A stretch of 40,593 bases of DNA from Holophagaceae bacterium. GTDB taxonomy: Bacteria; Acidobacteriota; Holophagae; Holophagales; Holophagaceae. A program made the translations under genes and the position numbers. The notes beneath the pieces were generated by a model that was not told where the DNA came from, made no database searches, and saw nothing but the letters and a program-made list of their open reading frames with translations. Of the stretch, positions 26,948 to 34,288 are shown piece by piece (position 1 is the first letter of the stretch; each line of letters begins with the position of its first letter). The stretch covers positions 1-40,593 of the forward strand of contig JANYAS010000070.1 in the NCBI GenBank assembly GCA_025361205.1, read 5' to 3'.

Positions 26948-27654
26948 ACGCCCCCGACGACGCTAAGGCCCCAAGCCCCTTCAGCCCCAAGTTGGTGCTG
27001 GGCGTGGCCATCATCGTGGCGGGTCTCGTGCTCACCCTGGATAACCTCGGCCTCATCCAGGCCCACACGATCCTCAAACTCTGGCCGCTGGTGCTGGTGG
27101 TCATGGGCATCGCCAAGATCCGCCAAGACCGCCACAGCAGCAGCCTGGGTGGCTGGTTCCTGGTACTGGGCGGCGCCTTCCTCCTGCTCTTCACCTTCGG
27201 TGGAGGGCACTTGACGGAGGCCATGGCCCCCATGCTGGTAGTGGCCGTGGGCATCCTCATCGTGATCAAGGCCCTGAAGCAGAACCGCGGCGTACCGCCA
27301 GAACTGGCCCGGTCCGAGGACTTCCTCCAGGGCACGGCCATCTTCGGCGGATTCAAGCGCCATGTGCTGACCCAGGTTTTCAAAGGGGGTGAGCTGACGG
27401 CCATCTTCGGCGGCTACGAGGTGGACCTTCGCCAGGCGGCCCTCGAATCCGGCCAGGCCCGCATCGATGTCTTTGTGCTCTTTGGCGGTGGCGAGATCCG
27501 CGTGCCCGAGGGGTGGGAGATCGCCAACCGCGCCACCGCCATCGCCGGGGCCCTGAACGACAGCACCCACCATGGGCCCAACCCTCCTGAAGGCCGCCCC
27601 CGCCTCATCATCACCGGCCTGATTCTCTTTGGTGGGACCGAGGTCAAATCTTAA
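26944..27654 (+). CDS. LiaF-like membrane protein
   Basis: A 236-aa protein with four N-terminal membrane segments (residues about 15-115), then a soluble C-terminal domain of right-handed beta-repeat type: TAIFGGFKRHV, LTAIFGGYEVDLRQA, IDVFVLFGGGEIRVPEGWE and IITGLILFGGTEVK. These GG-containing rungs are the signature of the LiaF C-terminal (DUF2154/toastrack) domain. In Firmicutes LiaF keeps the LiaS kinase off until the envelope is damaged. Here it sits directly before a LytS-type kinase with 1-bp overlap (TAATG). Confidence 0.83.
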   Translation: MNAPDDAKAPSPFSPKLVLGVAIIVAGLVLTLDNLGLIQAHTILKLWPLVLVVMGIAKIRQDRHSSSLGGWFLVLGGAFLLLFTFGGGHLTEAMAPMLVVAVGILIVIKALKQNRGVPPELARSEDFLQGTAIFGGFKRHVLTQVFKGGELTAIFGGYEVDLRQAALESGQARIDVFVLFGGGEIRVPEGWEIANRATAIAGALNDSTHHGPNPPEGRPRLIITGLILFGGTEVKS

Positions 27655-28718
27655 TGCATCCCCTCCTGGCCAGCCGCGCGCGACTGGGGGCCTACCTCCT
27701 GGGGTGGGTTCCCATCGCTCTGCTGCTCACAGGCATTGCGCTCAGCCAGGGCTGGTCTTGGGCCGAGGCTGTGGCTCTGGCCCTGCCCCTTTGCCTCCTG
27801 GCCGCCTTGCTCTTCCTGTCCGCCTGGTTTCTCTGCCGGGCCCTGCCCCTCGGTCGCACCACGGAGGGGCTCGGCACCCATGGTGCGGCCTGGGGCATGG
27901 CCGCCGTGCTCATGGGCGGGTTGTGGTCGGGCCTCGCCTGGGTCCTGGCGCGGATGCTGGCCTGGATCCCGGGCCTCGGCGCCCTGCCCCAGCGGGTGGG
28001 CATCGCGTTGCCCGTACTCACGGGCCTTGGCGTCCTCCTCTACCTGGCTTCCGTGGCCCTGAGCTACCTCATGCTGGCTCAGGATCGTGCCATCGAGGCC
28101 GAGCGGAAAGGAGTGGAACTGCAGCTACTGGCCCAGGAATCCGAGCTGAAGGCCCTCCGCGCCCAACTGAATCCCCATTTCCTGTTCAACAGCCTCAACT
28201 CCCTGTCGGCGCTCACCGCCGTGGACCCTGCCCGGGCCCGGGAGATGTGTGTGCTGCTGTCCGACTTCCTCCGCCGCAGCCTGGGGTTGGGCGAGCGCCA
28301 GCTGGTGGCCCTGCGGGAGGAGCTGGACCTGGCTCGGACCTACCTGGCCATCGAGCAGATTCGCTTTGGGGCTCGCCTGAAACTGGACTGGCACCTCGAC
28401 CCCGCCGCTGAACCTGCCCTCCTGCCCACTCTGCTACTCCAGCCGCTGGTGGAGAACGCCATCAAGCACGGCATTGCCGCGCTGCCCGAGGGCGGAATCC
28501 TGTCTCTGTCCACGGAGGCCGTGGAAGGGTATGTGCTCCTGCATGTGAACAATCCCGTAGATCTGGACGCTCCAGCGCCGGAAGGCCTGGGCCTCGGCCT
28601 GCGGCAGGTCCGGCAGCGCCTGCTTGGCCGCTTCGGCAGCCGGGCCCGCTTCGAAACGGGATTGCAGGACGGAATCCACCGCGTGACCCTCGTGTTCCCC
28701 CTGGAGACTGAACCATGA
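27654..28718 (+). CDS. LytS/AlgZ-type sensor histidine kinase
   Basis: A 354-aa membrane kinase. Four hydrophobic segments fill residues 1-145, with a long linker helix (AIEAERKGVELQLLAQESEL). The His_kinase (PF06580-type) domain has the phospho-acceptor His in LRAQLNPHFLFNSLNSLS at about residue 180, the N-box LLQPLVENAIKHGIA and the G-box EGLGLGLRQVRQRL. No extracellular sensor domain is present, so it likely senses through its membrane part or the LiaF-like partner. The stop overlaps the regulator start by 4 bp. Confidence 0.92.
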   Translation: MHPLLASRARLGAYLLGWVPIALLLTGIALSQGWSWAEAVALALPLCLLAALLFLSAWFLCRALPLGRTTEGLGTHGAAWGMAAVLMGGLWSGLAWVLARMLAWIPGLGALPQRVGIALPVLTGLGVLLYLASVALSYLMLAQDRAIEAERKGVELQLLAQESELKALRAQLNPHFLFNSLNSLSALTAVDPARAREMCVLLSDFLRRSLGLGERQLVALREELDLARTYLAIEQIRFGARLKLDWHLDPAAEPALLPTLLLQPLVENAIKHGIAALPEGGILSLSTEAVEGYVLLHVNNPVDLDAPAPEGLGLGLRQVRQRLLGRFGSRARFETGLQDGIHRVTLVFPLETEP

Positions 28719-29470
28719 AGGCCCTGATCATCGACGATGAGGAACTGGCCCGCGCCGTGGTGCGAGAACACCTGGCCGCCCACCCGGATGTGGAGGTGGC
28801 GGCGGAATGTGCCAATGGCCTCGAAGCCTTGAAGGCGGCGGCTCTGCACCAGCCGGACCTGATCTTTCTCGACATCCAGATGCCCAAGCTGGATGGCTTC
28901 GAAGTGTTGGAACTGCTTGAAGCCGAAGGCAAACGCCCCGCCGTGGTATTCGTCACGGCCCACGATCAGCACGCCCTTCAGGCCTTCGAGGCCCATGCCG
29001 TGGACTACCTGCTCAAGCCCTTTTCGAAGGAGCGCTTTGATGCGGCCCTCGCCAAGGCCCGCGCCCTGAACGCCGCCCAGCCTGTTGCGGCGCCCCCCCC
29101 TGCCCACGAACTCGCCGCCTCCGCCCGCCAGGGAAAGCCACTCGAACGCATCGTAGTGAAGGACGGCCCCAAGGTCACCGTGGTCCACCTCGATCGGCTT
29201 GACTGGATCCAGGCCCAGGACGACTACGTGCTCCTGCGAACCGAAGGCAAGAACCTGCTCAAACAGCAGACCCTGGCCAACCTGGAAGCACATCTCGACG
29301 GGAGTCGTTTCATCCGCATTCACCGCAGTTACATCCTGAACCTCGACCGCCTTGTTCGGGTCGAACAGGACAGCAAGGAACATCGGGACGCCATCCTACG
29401 CGACGGCACTCGCCTGCCCGTGAGCCGGGCCGGCTACCAGCGGCTTCGGGAGTTGTGGGAAGGGGCCTGA
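28715..29470 (+). CDS. LytTR-family response regulator
   Basis: A 251-aa regulator. The receiver domain (1-120) has the acidic pair in IIDDEELARA, the phospho-acceptor Asp55 in LIFLDIQMPKLDGFEVL, Thr in FVTAHD and Lys in YLLKPFSKERF. A Pro/Ala linker leads to a LytTR DNA-binding domain (about 148-250): DRLDWIQAQDDYVLLRTEGK and RIHRSYILNLDRL. It is the cognate partner of the kinase before it. Target promoters cannot be named; its own operon and envelope genes are plausible. Confidence 0.93.
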   Translation: MKALIIDDEELARAVVREHLAAHPDVEVAAECANGLEALKAAALHQPDLIFLDIQMPKLDGFEVLELLEAEGKRPAVVFVTAHDQHALQAFEAHAVDYLLKPFSKERFDAALAKARALNAAQPVAAPPPAHELAASARQGKPLERIVVKDGPKVTVVHLDRLDWIQAQDDYVLLRTEGKNLLKQQTLANLEAHLDGSRFIRIHRSYILNLDRLVRVEQDSKEHRDAILRDGTRLPVSRAGYQRLRELWEGA

Positions 29471-29511
29471 GGGGCCTCTCGCTCATACCGATTTGCATTC
29501 AAAGATAAAGA

Positions 29512-29628
29512 TCACCACCAAGACACCAGTAATCATTTCGCCTCGTGTATCGCCGCAGGCGATACCGAGAAGGCACCAAGAAAAGCAAAAGCCAATATCC
29601 AGGCAGTTCTTGGTGCCCTTGGTGGTGA
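29512..29628. repeat. Palindromic intergenic element interrupted by a REP-like hairpin
   Basis: The right arm 29607-29628 is the exact reverse complement of two separated left blocks: TCACCACCAAG (29512-29522) and GGCACCAAGAA (29572-29582). The 49 bp between these blocks (29523-29571) contain the REP-like hairpin, as if it had inserted into an intact 22-bp arm. No coding frame. It lies 41 bp after the response regulator. Confidence 0.8.
29542..29569. repeat. REP-like palindromic hairpin, copy 2
   Basis: GTATCGCC-GCA-GGCGATAC (29547-29565) with flanks CTCGT and CGAG. It is the inverted copy of 9308-9335, 27 of 28 bases identical. Confidence 0.75.
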
Positions 29629-29639
29629 AGTTGCCTTTT

Positions 29640-29873
29640 TTTCGTCCTGAACGCTCGTTGGTATCAGACAGAACTGTGCAACTGGCAGGGGTGGACGTCG
29701 CAGTGGCCGCAGCGGCCAACACACACCATGGTTATTGGGGCTGATGTTACTTCCTGGACGACCGTTGGGCGGTCCATGGTCGGAATGGCCTTCGCCATTC
29801 GAACCACGCCCGTGCCTCGATCGGATTCCGAGGAAGATTGCACCTTGTGAACGTCGGTTCTGGGCATCAAAGA
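29640..29873. other. Intergenic region, no gene seen
   Basis: About 230 bases between the palindromic element and the SCP2 gene stop. Short frames exist on both strands but lack ribosome sites and family matches. No clear terminator. Confidence 0.4.
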
Positions 29874-31088
29874 CTACGCGTCAGGTCGTTTGAAGCTCTT
29901 CGCCACCTTCTGCATCAGCAGCGGGTCGCCCTCGATCTGGATCTTGCCAGTCATGAAGGCCTCCTGGGCGTTCAGCACTCCGGTACTCATGGCGATGAAA
30001 TCGTCGGCCTTGGCTTTGAGGAGCGTATCACAGGGTTTCATTAGGCGCGGGAAGACCATGCAGGCCCCGTTTCGAATTAACAATGTGTAACCCATGTCAT
30101 CGATTTGATAGCCCACAACAGCTTCAAGGTCCCCTGCCTTCTCGGCATTGAACCGCTCGGGCATGGACTCCAGCAGGCCCTGGGCGGGGTTCACGTCCAC
30201 GTCGAAGTGGGCCGTGTAGGCGGCCACCTGGCTCATGTCGCCCTTCACGGTGATGGCTCCGCCCAGCAGGGCCGCCACCAGGTTCAGCTTGCCGGCGTTA
30301 AGGGCCGCAAAATCCGCGTCGGTGATGCCCAGGGCCGCGCCGCCTTCAACTTCACCAGGCCGCACAGACAAGGCTTCGGGACTGAAGTCCAGGCGGTAGG
30401 GCACGCCATCTACCTTCACTTCCAGGATGCCGCTGGCGCCACCCTTGTACCGCTTGCGCAGGGTGGCCAGGGCCTTGCCCCCGGGCGTGTCCGGGAAACG
30501 GATCTCAGGTTCTGCGGACCAGCCCTTCCAGGCCTTCCGCAGCAGGGCCATGTCGCCGGAATAACGGAGCTGACCGCCCAGCAGGGCCGGGCCCGGATCG
30601 GAAATCCCACAGACCAGTCCGCGCACGGCGGCCTCGTCGCCTGCCAATTCGGCGCCTGCGCCCCAGCTGTCGCCGCCGACGCTCACCTTGATCCCGGCCC
30701 CGGCCAGCGCCAGCCGCGCGGGCACCAACTCATTCAGGGGCTTCACGGGGCCACCTTGCTTCTGGGGCTTTTTGAAGAACTTGGGGAATTTCTGGAGCAG
30801 GCCCAGGTCGCCGGTACCCTTGAGCTTGCCCGTCATGAAGGCCTGCATAGGGTCGAGCTTGCCTTCGTTCAGCGCGATCCAGTCCTCGGCGCCTATCACC
30901 ACCACGGAGGTGGCGTCAGGCTTGGCTTCGCGCTTCATGGAGAACACCCCGTTCTCGATGAGGCAGGTGTAGTCGCCGCCGCCTTCCCCGGTCACCTGGT
31001 AGTAGACCGAGACGGTCAGGCCCTGAGCCTTCTCGGGCAGGAAGAGTTCAGGCATGAGCAAAAAAATGCCATCCACCGTCAAAGCCAT
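29874..31088 (-). CDS. Protein of four SCP2-like sterol-carrier repeats
   Basis: A 404-aa soluble protein made of repeated SCP2-like lipid-binding units. Four times a similar closing motif appears, 'A(F/L)..GK(L/I)…GD…L': QAFMTGKLKGTGDLGLLQKF at about 83, LLGGQLRYSGDMALLRKAW at about 185, AALLGGAITVKGDMSQVAAY at about 285 and EAFMTGKIQIEGDPLLMQKV at about 380. Units 1 and 4 are the best conserved (DWIALNEGKLDPM, DDFIAMSTGVLNAQ). Single-domain SCP2 proteins of about 100 aa bind sterols, acyl chains or act as folding add-ons. ATG 31088 has a strong GAGGTG upstream. A role in lipid binding is inferred. Confidence 0.78.
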   Translation of the reverse strand: MALTVDGIFLLMPELFLPEKAQGLTVSVYYQVTGEGGGDYTCLIENGVFSMKREAKPDATSVVVIGAEDWIALNEGKLDPMQAFMTGKLKGTGDLGLLQKFPKFFKKPQKQGGPVKPLNELVPARLALAGAGIKVSVGGDSWGAGAELAGDEAAVRGLVCGISDPGPALLGGQLRYSGDMALLRKAWKGWSAEPEIRFPDTPGGKALATLRKRYKGGASGILEVKVDGVPYRLDFSPEALSVRPGEVEGGAALGITDADFAALNAGKLNLVAALLGGAITVKGDMSQVAAYTAHFDVDVNPAQGLLESMPERFNAEKAGDLEAVVGYQIDDMGYTLLIRNGACMVFPRLMKPCDTLLKAKADDFIAMSTGVLNAQEAFMTGKIQIEGDPLLMQKVAKSFKRPDA

Positions 31089-31163
31089 GGGATCACCTCA
31101 GAATGTGGAATCGAGCATGGCCGGGCGTCTGGGCTTCGTGCAACGGTTACCAGAGGTCAGGGC

Positions 31164-32303
31164 TCAGCGACCCTCTACCGCCGGGTGAAGGTCGCTTCCG
31201 AATAGCATCTCCAGGACTGATGGGGCTTGAGGGTGACCGGCCCGGACGGCCGCCTCGAGCCAGCGCCTTGCGGCCGGTTTGTCAGCCGGTGTGGAATCCC
31301 CATGGAACAGCCGAACCCCGACCTTGAGCATGGCCTCCGGGTGGCCCTTCTCCGCGGCTTTCAGGTACCAACCATATGCCTCACGATCCGCCTGCTCCCC
31401 CATACCGTGGAGGTGTTCAGTCAAGGGCATACATTCTGTGATTCCCCCAAATTCCGCGGCTTGCCGAAGACGCCTCAAGGTTTCTTGATAGGCCGGGGAA
31501 TCGAACTCGTTGCGGATGGATTCCTCGCACGCAGCCAGATCCGGTTGGTTCGGTGGTTCATGGGTTGAAGCGGGTCTTACGTATAGGATTCCCCCCGATT
31601 CGATGTCCAAGGCGATCGCCTGACCGCTGCGGGTTTCAATCCACAGTGCCTTGCCCATGAAACCAACCCATCCCGGGGCCGCCTGATCCGTCCAAGGGCG
31701 CCAGTACCGTCGGCTTGGGAACCCGCGTTCTGTCCAGGACCACATCAAGGATCCGGGAGCCCACCCCATCCGCGCAGTCTGGGCGCCGGATTGCAGGGCA
31801 CGGCTTTTCTGATGGTCCTGCCATCGGATCCATTCCCCCGGAAGGACCCGTTCCGGAACCGGTACCACCAGCCGCTGACCGATGGCGGCGAGGGCCCAAC
31901 TGAACCCTTCCGTCTGCCCTCGGGCAAAGGCGCCGCCCTTGGCCCCGGCCGCGGCATGCTGGAGGAGCCCCGTTTCAAGATCTACTTCGGGGGCTAATTG
32001 AGGACCTTGGATGACCACACCTTCCGGCACAGCGCCCCGCCATTGGGGAGCCGCAGGAGTGGCTTCTTGCATATCGAGGACCGGTCGGTAGGGCCTGATC
32101 CCCGCCTTCAGTGCTTCATGCACCATGGCAGCCCCATTGGCGAAGCCCGCTTCATAGGCTTCACGTTCGGCCTCGGAAACGGCCGAGAGGTGCTGGCCAG
32201 TAGCAGCGCGAAGCAGCCTCGGCCATGGGTCTGTGTCAGGCCTGCCACAGGCGCTGAGTGCCAGGAGGAGCACCGTCGCGGCAAGAGACTTCCCGAAGGG
32301 CAT
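31164..32303 (-). CDS. Lipoprotein with C-terminal Sel1-like repeats
   Basis: A 379-aa protein starting MPFGKSLAATVLLLALSACG, a lipoprotein signal with an LSAC lipobox. The middle (about 30-270) is an unrecognised domain rich in Trp. The last 90 residues hold Sel1-like helical repeats (AYGWYLKAAEKGHPEAMLKV, then AARRWLEAAVRAGHPQAP), which usually mediate protein contacts. AAGGA lies 7 bp before ATG 32303; the longer frame upstream overlaps a hairpin and is not used. It may form a transcription unit with the M56 gene upstream, though a palindrome sits between them. Confidence 0.72.
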   Translation of the reverse strand: MPFGKSLAATVLLLALSACGRPDTDPWPRLLRAATGQHLSAVSEAEREAYEAGFANGAAMVHEALKAGIRPYRPVLDMQEATPAAPQWRGAVPEGVVIQGPQLAPEVDLETGLLQHAAAGAKGGAFARGQTEGFSWALAAIGQRLVVPVPERVLPGEWIRWQDHQKSRALQSGAQTARMGWAPGSLMWSWTERGFPSRRYWRPWTDQAAPGWVGFMGKALWIETRSGQAIALDIESGGILYVRPASTHEPPNQPDLAACEESIRNEFDSPAYQETLRRLRQAAEFGGITECMPLTEHLHGMGEQADREAYGWYLKAAEKGHPEAMLKVGVRLFHGDSTPADKPAARRWLEAAVRAGHPQAPSVLEMLFGSDLHPAVEGR

Positions 32304-32337
32304 GGCAATCCTTCTGTTTCCAAACAAAGGGAAAATA

Positions 32338-32413
32338 GCCGGTGATGAACAGCGATGGACGGTGATGAAAAGGCCATCGTCTTGATCACCGTTCATCGCT
32401 GTTCATCTCCGGC
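32338..32413. repeat. Long-armed palindromic element
   Basis: Two 32-nt arms (32338-32369 and 32382-32413) match as reverse complements at 29 of 32 positions around a 12-nt centre. The arms are built from degenerate units such as GGTGATGAACAGCGATG. It lies between the M56 gene stop and the lipoprotein start, both on the minus strand. Confidence 0.8.
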
Positions 32414-32454
32414 TTGAAGGTCTTTTCTAGGGTTCTCAAGCGGCAAACAAATGG

Positions 32455-33789
32455 CTATCTCAAACGGAACCGCATAGTGAGCTTAAACCGGGCGGATACG
32501 GGTTTGCCCTTCACCTTGGCGGGTTCGAATTCCCAGCCCTTGGCATAGTCCACGGCGCAGGCGCGCAGTTCCTCGGGGCCAGAGAGGGCCTTGGCATCGG
32601 TGACCTTGCCATCCGGGTCGATGGTGAGGACCATCTCCACTGTGCCCTGGATGCGCTGCGCCTTAGCCTCGGGAGGATAGGCCGGGGCATCGGGCTGGTG
32701 CTTGACGCGGATCTGTTTGAAGTCTACGTCCACCGGCTCCGAAGCGGCGGTCTCAGCCTTGGGTGCGGACTTGGGCGCGTCAGAGGCCGTGGCGGAAAAG
32801 GTCCCCGCCCCGAGGGTGGCCGCGAGCAGGAGGGTCGGAATGAGCGCCGCCAAAAGCAGGGCCGTGTCCTGGGTGATGCGGGGGCGAAGCAGGCGTTGAA
32901 TGCGGGACATGAGTTTGCCTCCACTGGCCGCGAGGGCCAGATCGGGAATCAGCTTGGGCTGGGTGCGGAGTTCCTCCAGCCCAACGAGGGCGGAGGCGTA
33001 GAGGATCGGATCACCGCAGGCCTGCACGGCCGCATCATCGCAGCAGTGCTCGCGCTCCTGGCGAATGCGCCCGGAGAGCCACCAGACGGCGGGGTGGTAG
33101 AACAGGATCGATTCGGCGAGGATCTGGAGCAGGTTCGCCAGGAAGTCCCCGCGGCGGATGTGGGCGAGTTCGTGGATCAAAAGAGCCTCGAGGGCCTCGG
33201 GCGGAAGGGCTAGAAGCGCACCCGCCGGCACCAGGATGACCGGCTTGAGCCAGCCCAGGACCAGGAGCGAATCCACGTCCCAGGAAAGGCCTAGCCGCAC
33301 GGAGGTCCGGATCCCCACCCTGCGGTGGAGACGTTCGAAGCGCCCCTGCCACTCGGCGGGGGCCGGTTGAGCGGCACCCAGGCAGGGCCCGTATAGCCAG
33401 ACCAGGCCGCCCCCGACCTTCAGGAGGCGCAGGCATAGCCACACTCCCCAGGCCAGCATCAACCAGGGCATCCAGGGTGTGGCCAGCGCTCGGAATTGAA
33501 CCCACTTTCCCGCCACCGTACCCCTTTCGAAGATGGGTGCGAGCAGACCGCCCTCTGTGGAAATTTCCGTTGCCCCAAGAGGAAGTAGCCAGATCACCGT
33601 GCCCGCGAAGGCAAGGACGATGAGGGCAAGGGCAAGCGAGGCCAGCCGGTAGCGGAATGCCGGAGATCTGTTTCGGGCGGCGAGGAGAAGCCCCGCTGCC
33701 AGGAAACCGATCGCCGCGCCCTGCCAAAGGCTGTGGCAGAGGGCCCAGCCTATGGCGCGAACCAGGGGGAGGCTGGCGAACTCGTTCAT
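32455..33789 (-). CDS. M56-family membrane metallopeptidase (BlaR1/MecR1-like) with TonB C-terminal domain
   Basis: A 444-aa membrane protein. About four hydrophobic segments surround the zinc-protease motif HELAHIRRGDF (about residue 210) and the downstream ERE-HCCDDAAV site that supplies the third ligand. The last 80 residues are a TonB-C-type domain (AYPPEAKAQRIQGTVEMVLT, then DAKALSGPEELRACAVDYAK). BlaR1-like proteins cleave or inactivate the BlaI repressor when triggered. Here the beta-lactam-binding sensor of BlaR1 is absent and a TonB-C domain takes its place. Its start overlaps the blaI stop by 4 bp. Confidence 0.9.
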   Translation of the reverse strand: MNEFASLPLVRAIGWALCHSLWQGAAIGFLAAGLLLAARNRSPAFRYRLASLALALIVLAFAGTVIWLLPLGATEISTEGGLLAPIFERGTVAGKWVQFRALATPWMPWLMLAWGVWLCLRLLKVGGGLVWLYGPCLGAAQPAPAEWQGRFERLHRRVGIRTSVRLGLSWDVDSLLVLGWLKPVILVPAGALLALPPEALEALLIHELAHIRRGDFLANLLQILAESILFYHPAVWWLSGRIRQEREHCCDDAAVQACGDPILYASALVGLEELRTQPKLIPDLALAASGGKLMSRIQRLLRPRITQDTALLLAALIPTLLLAATLGAGTFSATASDAPKSAPKAETAASEPVDVDFKQIRVKHQPDAPAYPPEAKAQRIQGTVEMVLTIDPDGKVTDAKALSGPEELRACAVDYAKGWEFEPAKVKGKPVSARFKLTMRFRLR

Positions 33790-34172
33790 GACATCCTCTT
33801 CTTGGCTTCGTTGAGCATCTTGCGGATGTTGTTTAGTTCCTCGGCCGAAGCAGGTTCGGCTTCGAGGGCCTGGAGCACGAGCTCCCGGCGGCTGCCCGCG
33901 AAGGCCTTCTGCAGAAGTTCCTTCAACAGGCAGCGCTGGGTTACCGATTCACCCTGCAGGGGGCTGTAGGTGTGGGAACGCGCGCGCTCGTCCCGCTCCA
34001 CCAGTCCCTTCTCCACCATGATTTGCATGAGCTTCAGCACGGTGGTGTAGCCCATGTCACGGTCCTTCGACAGTTCGGTATGCACGTCCCGAACCGTCGC
34101 GGGGCCTCGCGACCAAAGCACCCGCAGGATGGCGAGCTCGCCATCGGACGGGCGAATGGTCGGGGTGGACAT
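33786..34172 (-). CDS. BlaI/MecI-family repressor
   Basis: A 128-aa winged-helix repressor: DGELAILRVLWSRGPATVRD opens the domain, GYTTVLKLMQIMVEKGLVER forms the recognition helix and wing, and the C-terminal half is a helical dimer region (LLKELLQKAFAGSRRELVLQ). It pairs with the M56 protease gene that follows with 4-bp overlap, so it should repress this operon until the protease is triggered. ATG 34172 is chosen; the longer frame runs back through the operators. Paired palindromes lie 65-99 bp upstream. Confidence 0.9.
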   Translation of the reverse strand: MSTPTIRPSDGELAILRVLWSRGPATVRDVHTELSKDRDMGYTTVLKLMQIMVEKGLVERDERARSHTYSPLQGESVTQRCLLKELLQKAFAGSRRELVLQALEAEPASAEELNNIRKMLNEAKKRMS

Positions 34173-34186
34173 AACGTTGGTTCCCT

Positions 34187-34204
34187 GCCAACGCATGCGT
34201 TGGC
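34187..34204. promoter_or_regulatory. 18-bp perfect palindrome in the blaI leader
   Basis: GCCAACGCATGCGTTGGC is perfectly symmetric. It lies 15 bp before the blaI start codon, in the probable 5' untranslated region, and could bind a regulator or fold over the ribosome site. Confidence 0.5.
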
Positions 34205-34236
34205 GGGGGGGGTCTCCAGAGGGTCTGAAGACAACA

Positions 34237-34271
34237 TACGAACCGATTCGTAATACAACGAATCGATTCGT
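34237..34271. promoter_or_regulatory. Tandem palindromic operators of the BlaI/M56 operon
   Basis: ACGAACCGATTCGT (34238-34251) and ACGAATCGATTCGT (34258-34271) are two 14-bp palindromes, the second perfect and the first with one mismatch. Their centres are 20 bp apart, about two helical turns, and both are followed by A. They differ from the TACA-TGTA operators of staphylococcal BlaI. Placement suggests autorepression by the BlaI homologue. Confidence 0.7.
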
Positions 34272-34288
34272 ACTTATTTTTACCCGCC

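Noticed and set aside
29500..29745. Small protein-coding gene in the palindromic region
   Set aside because: The open frames exist on both strands because of the inverted repeats; none has a ribosome site or a conserved motif.
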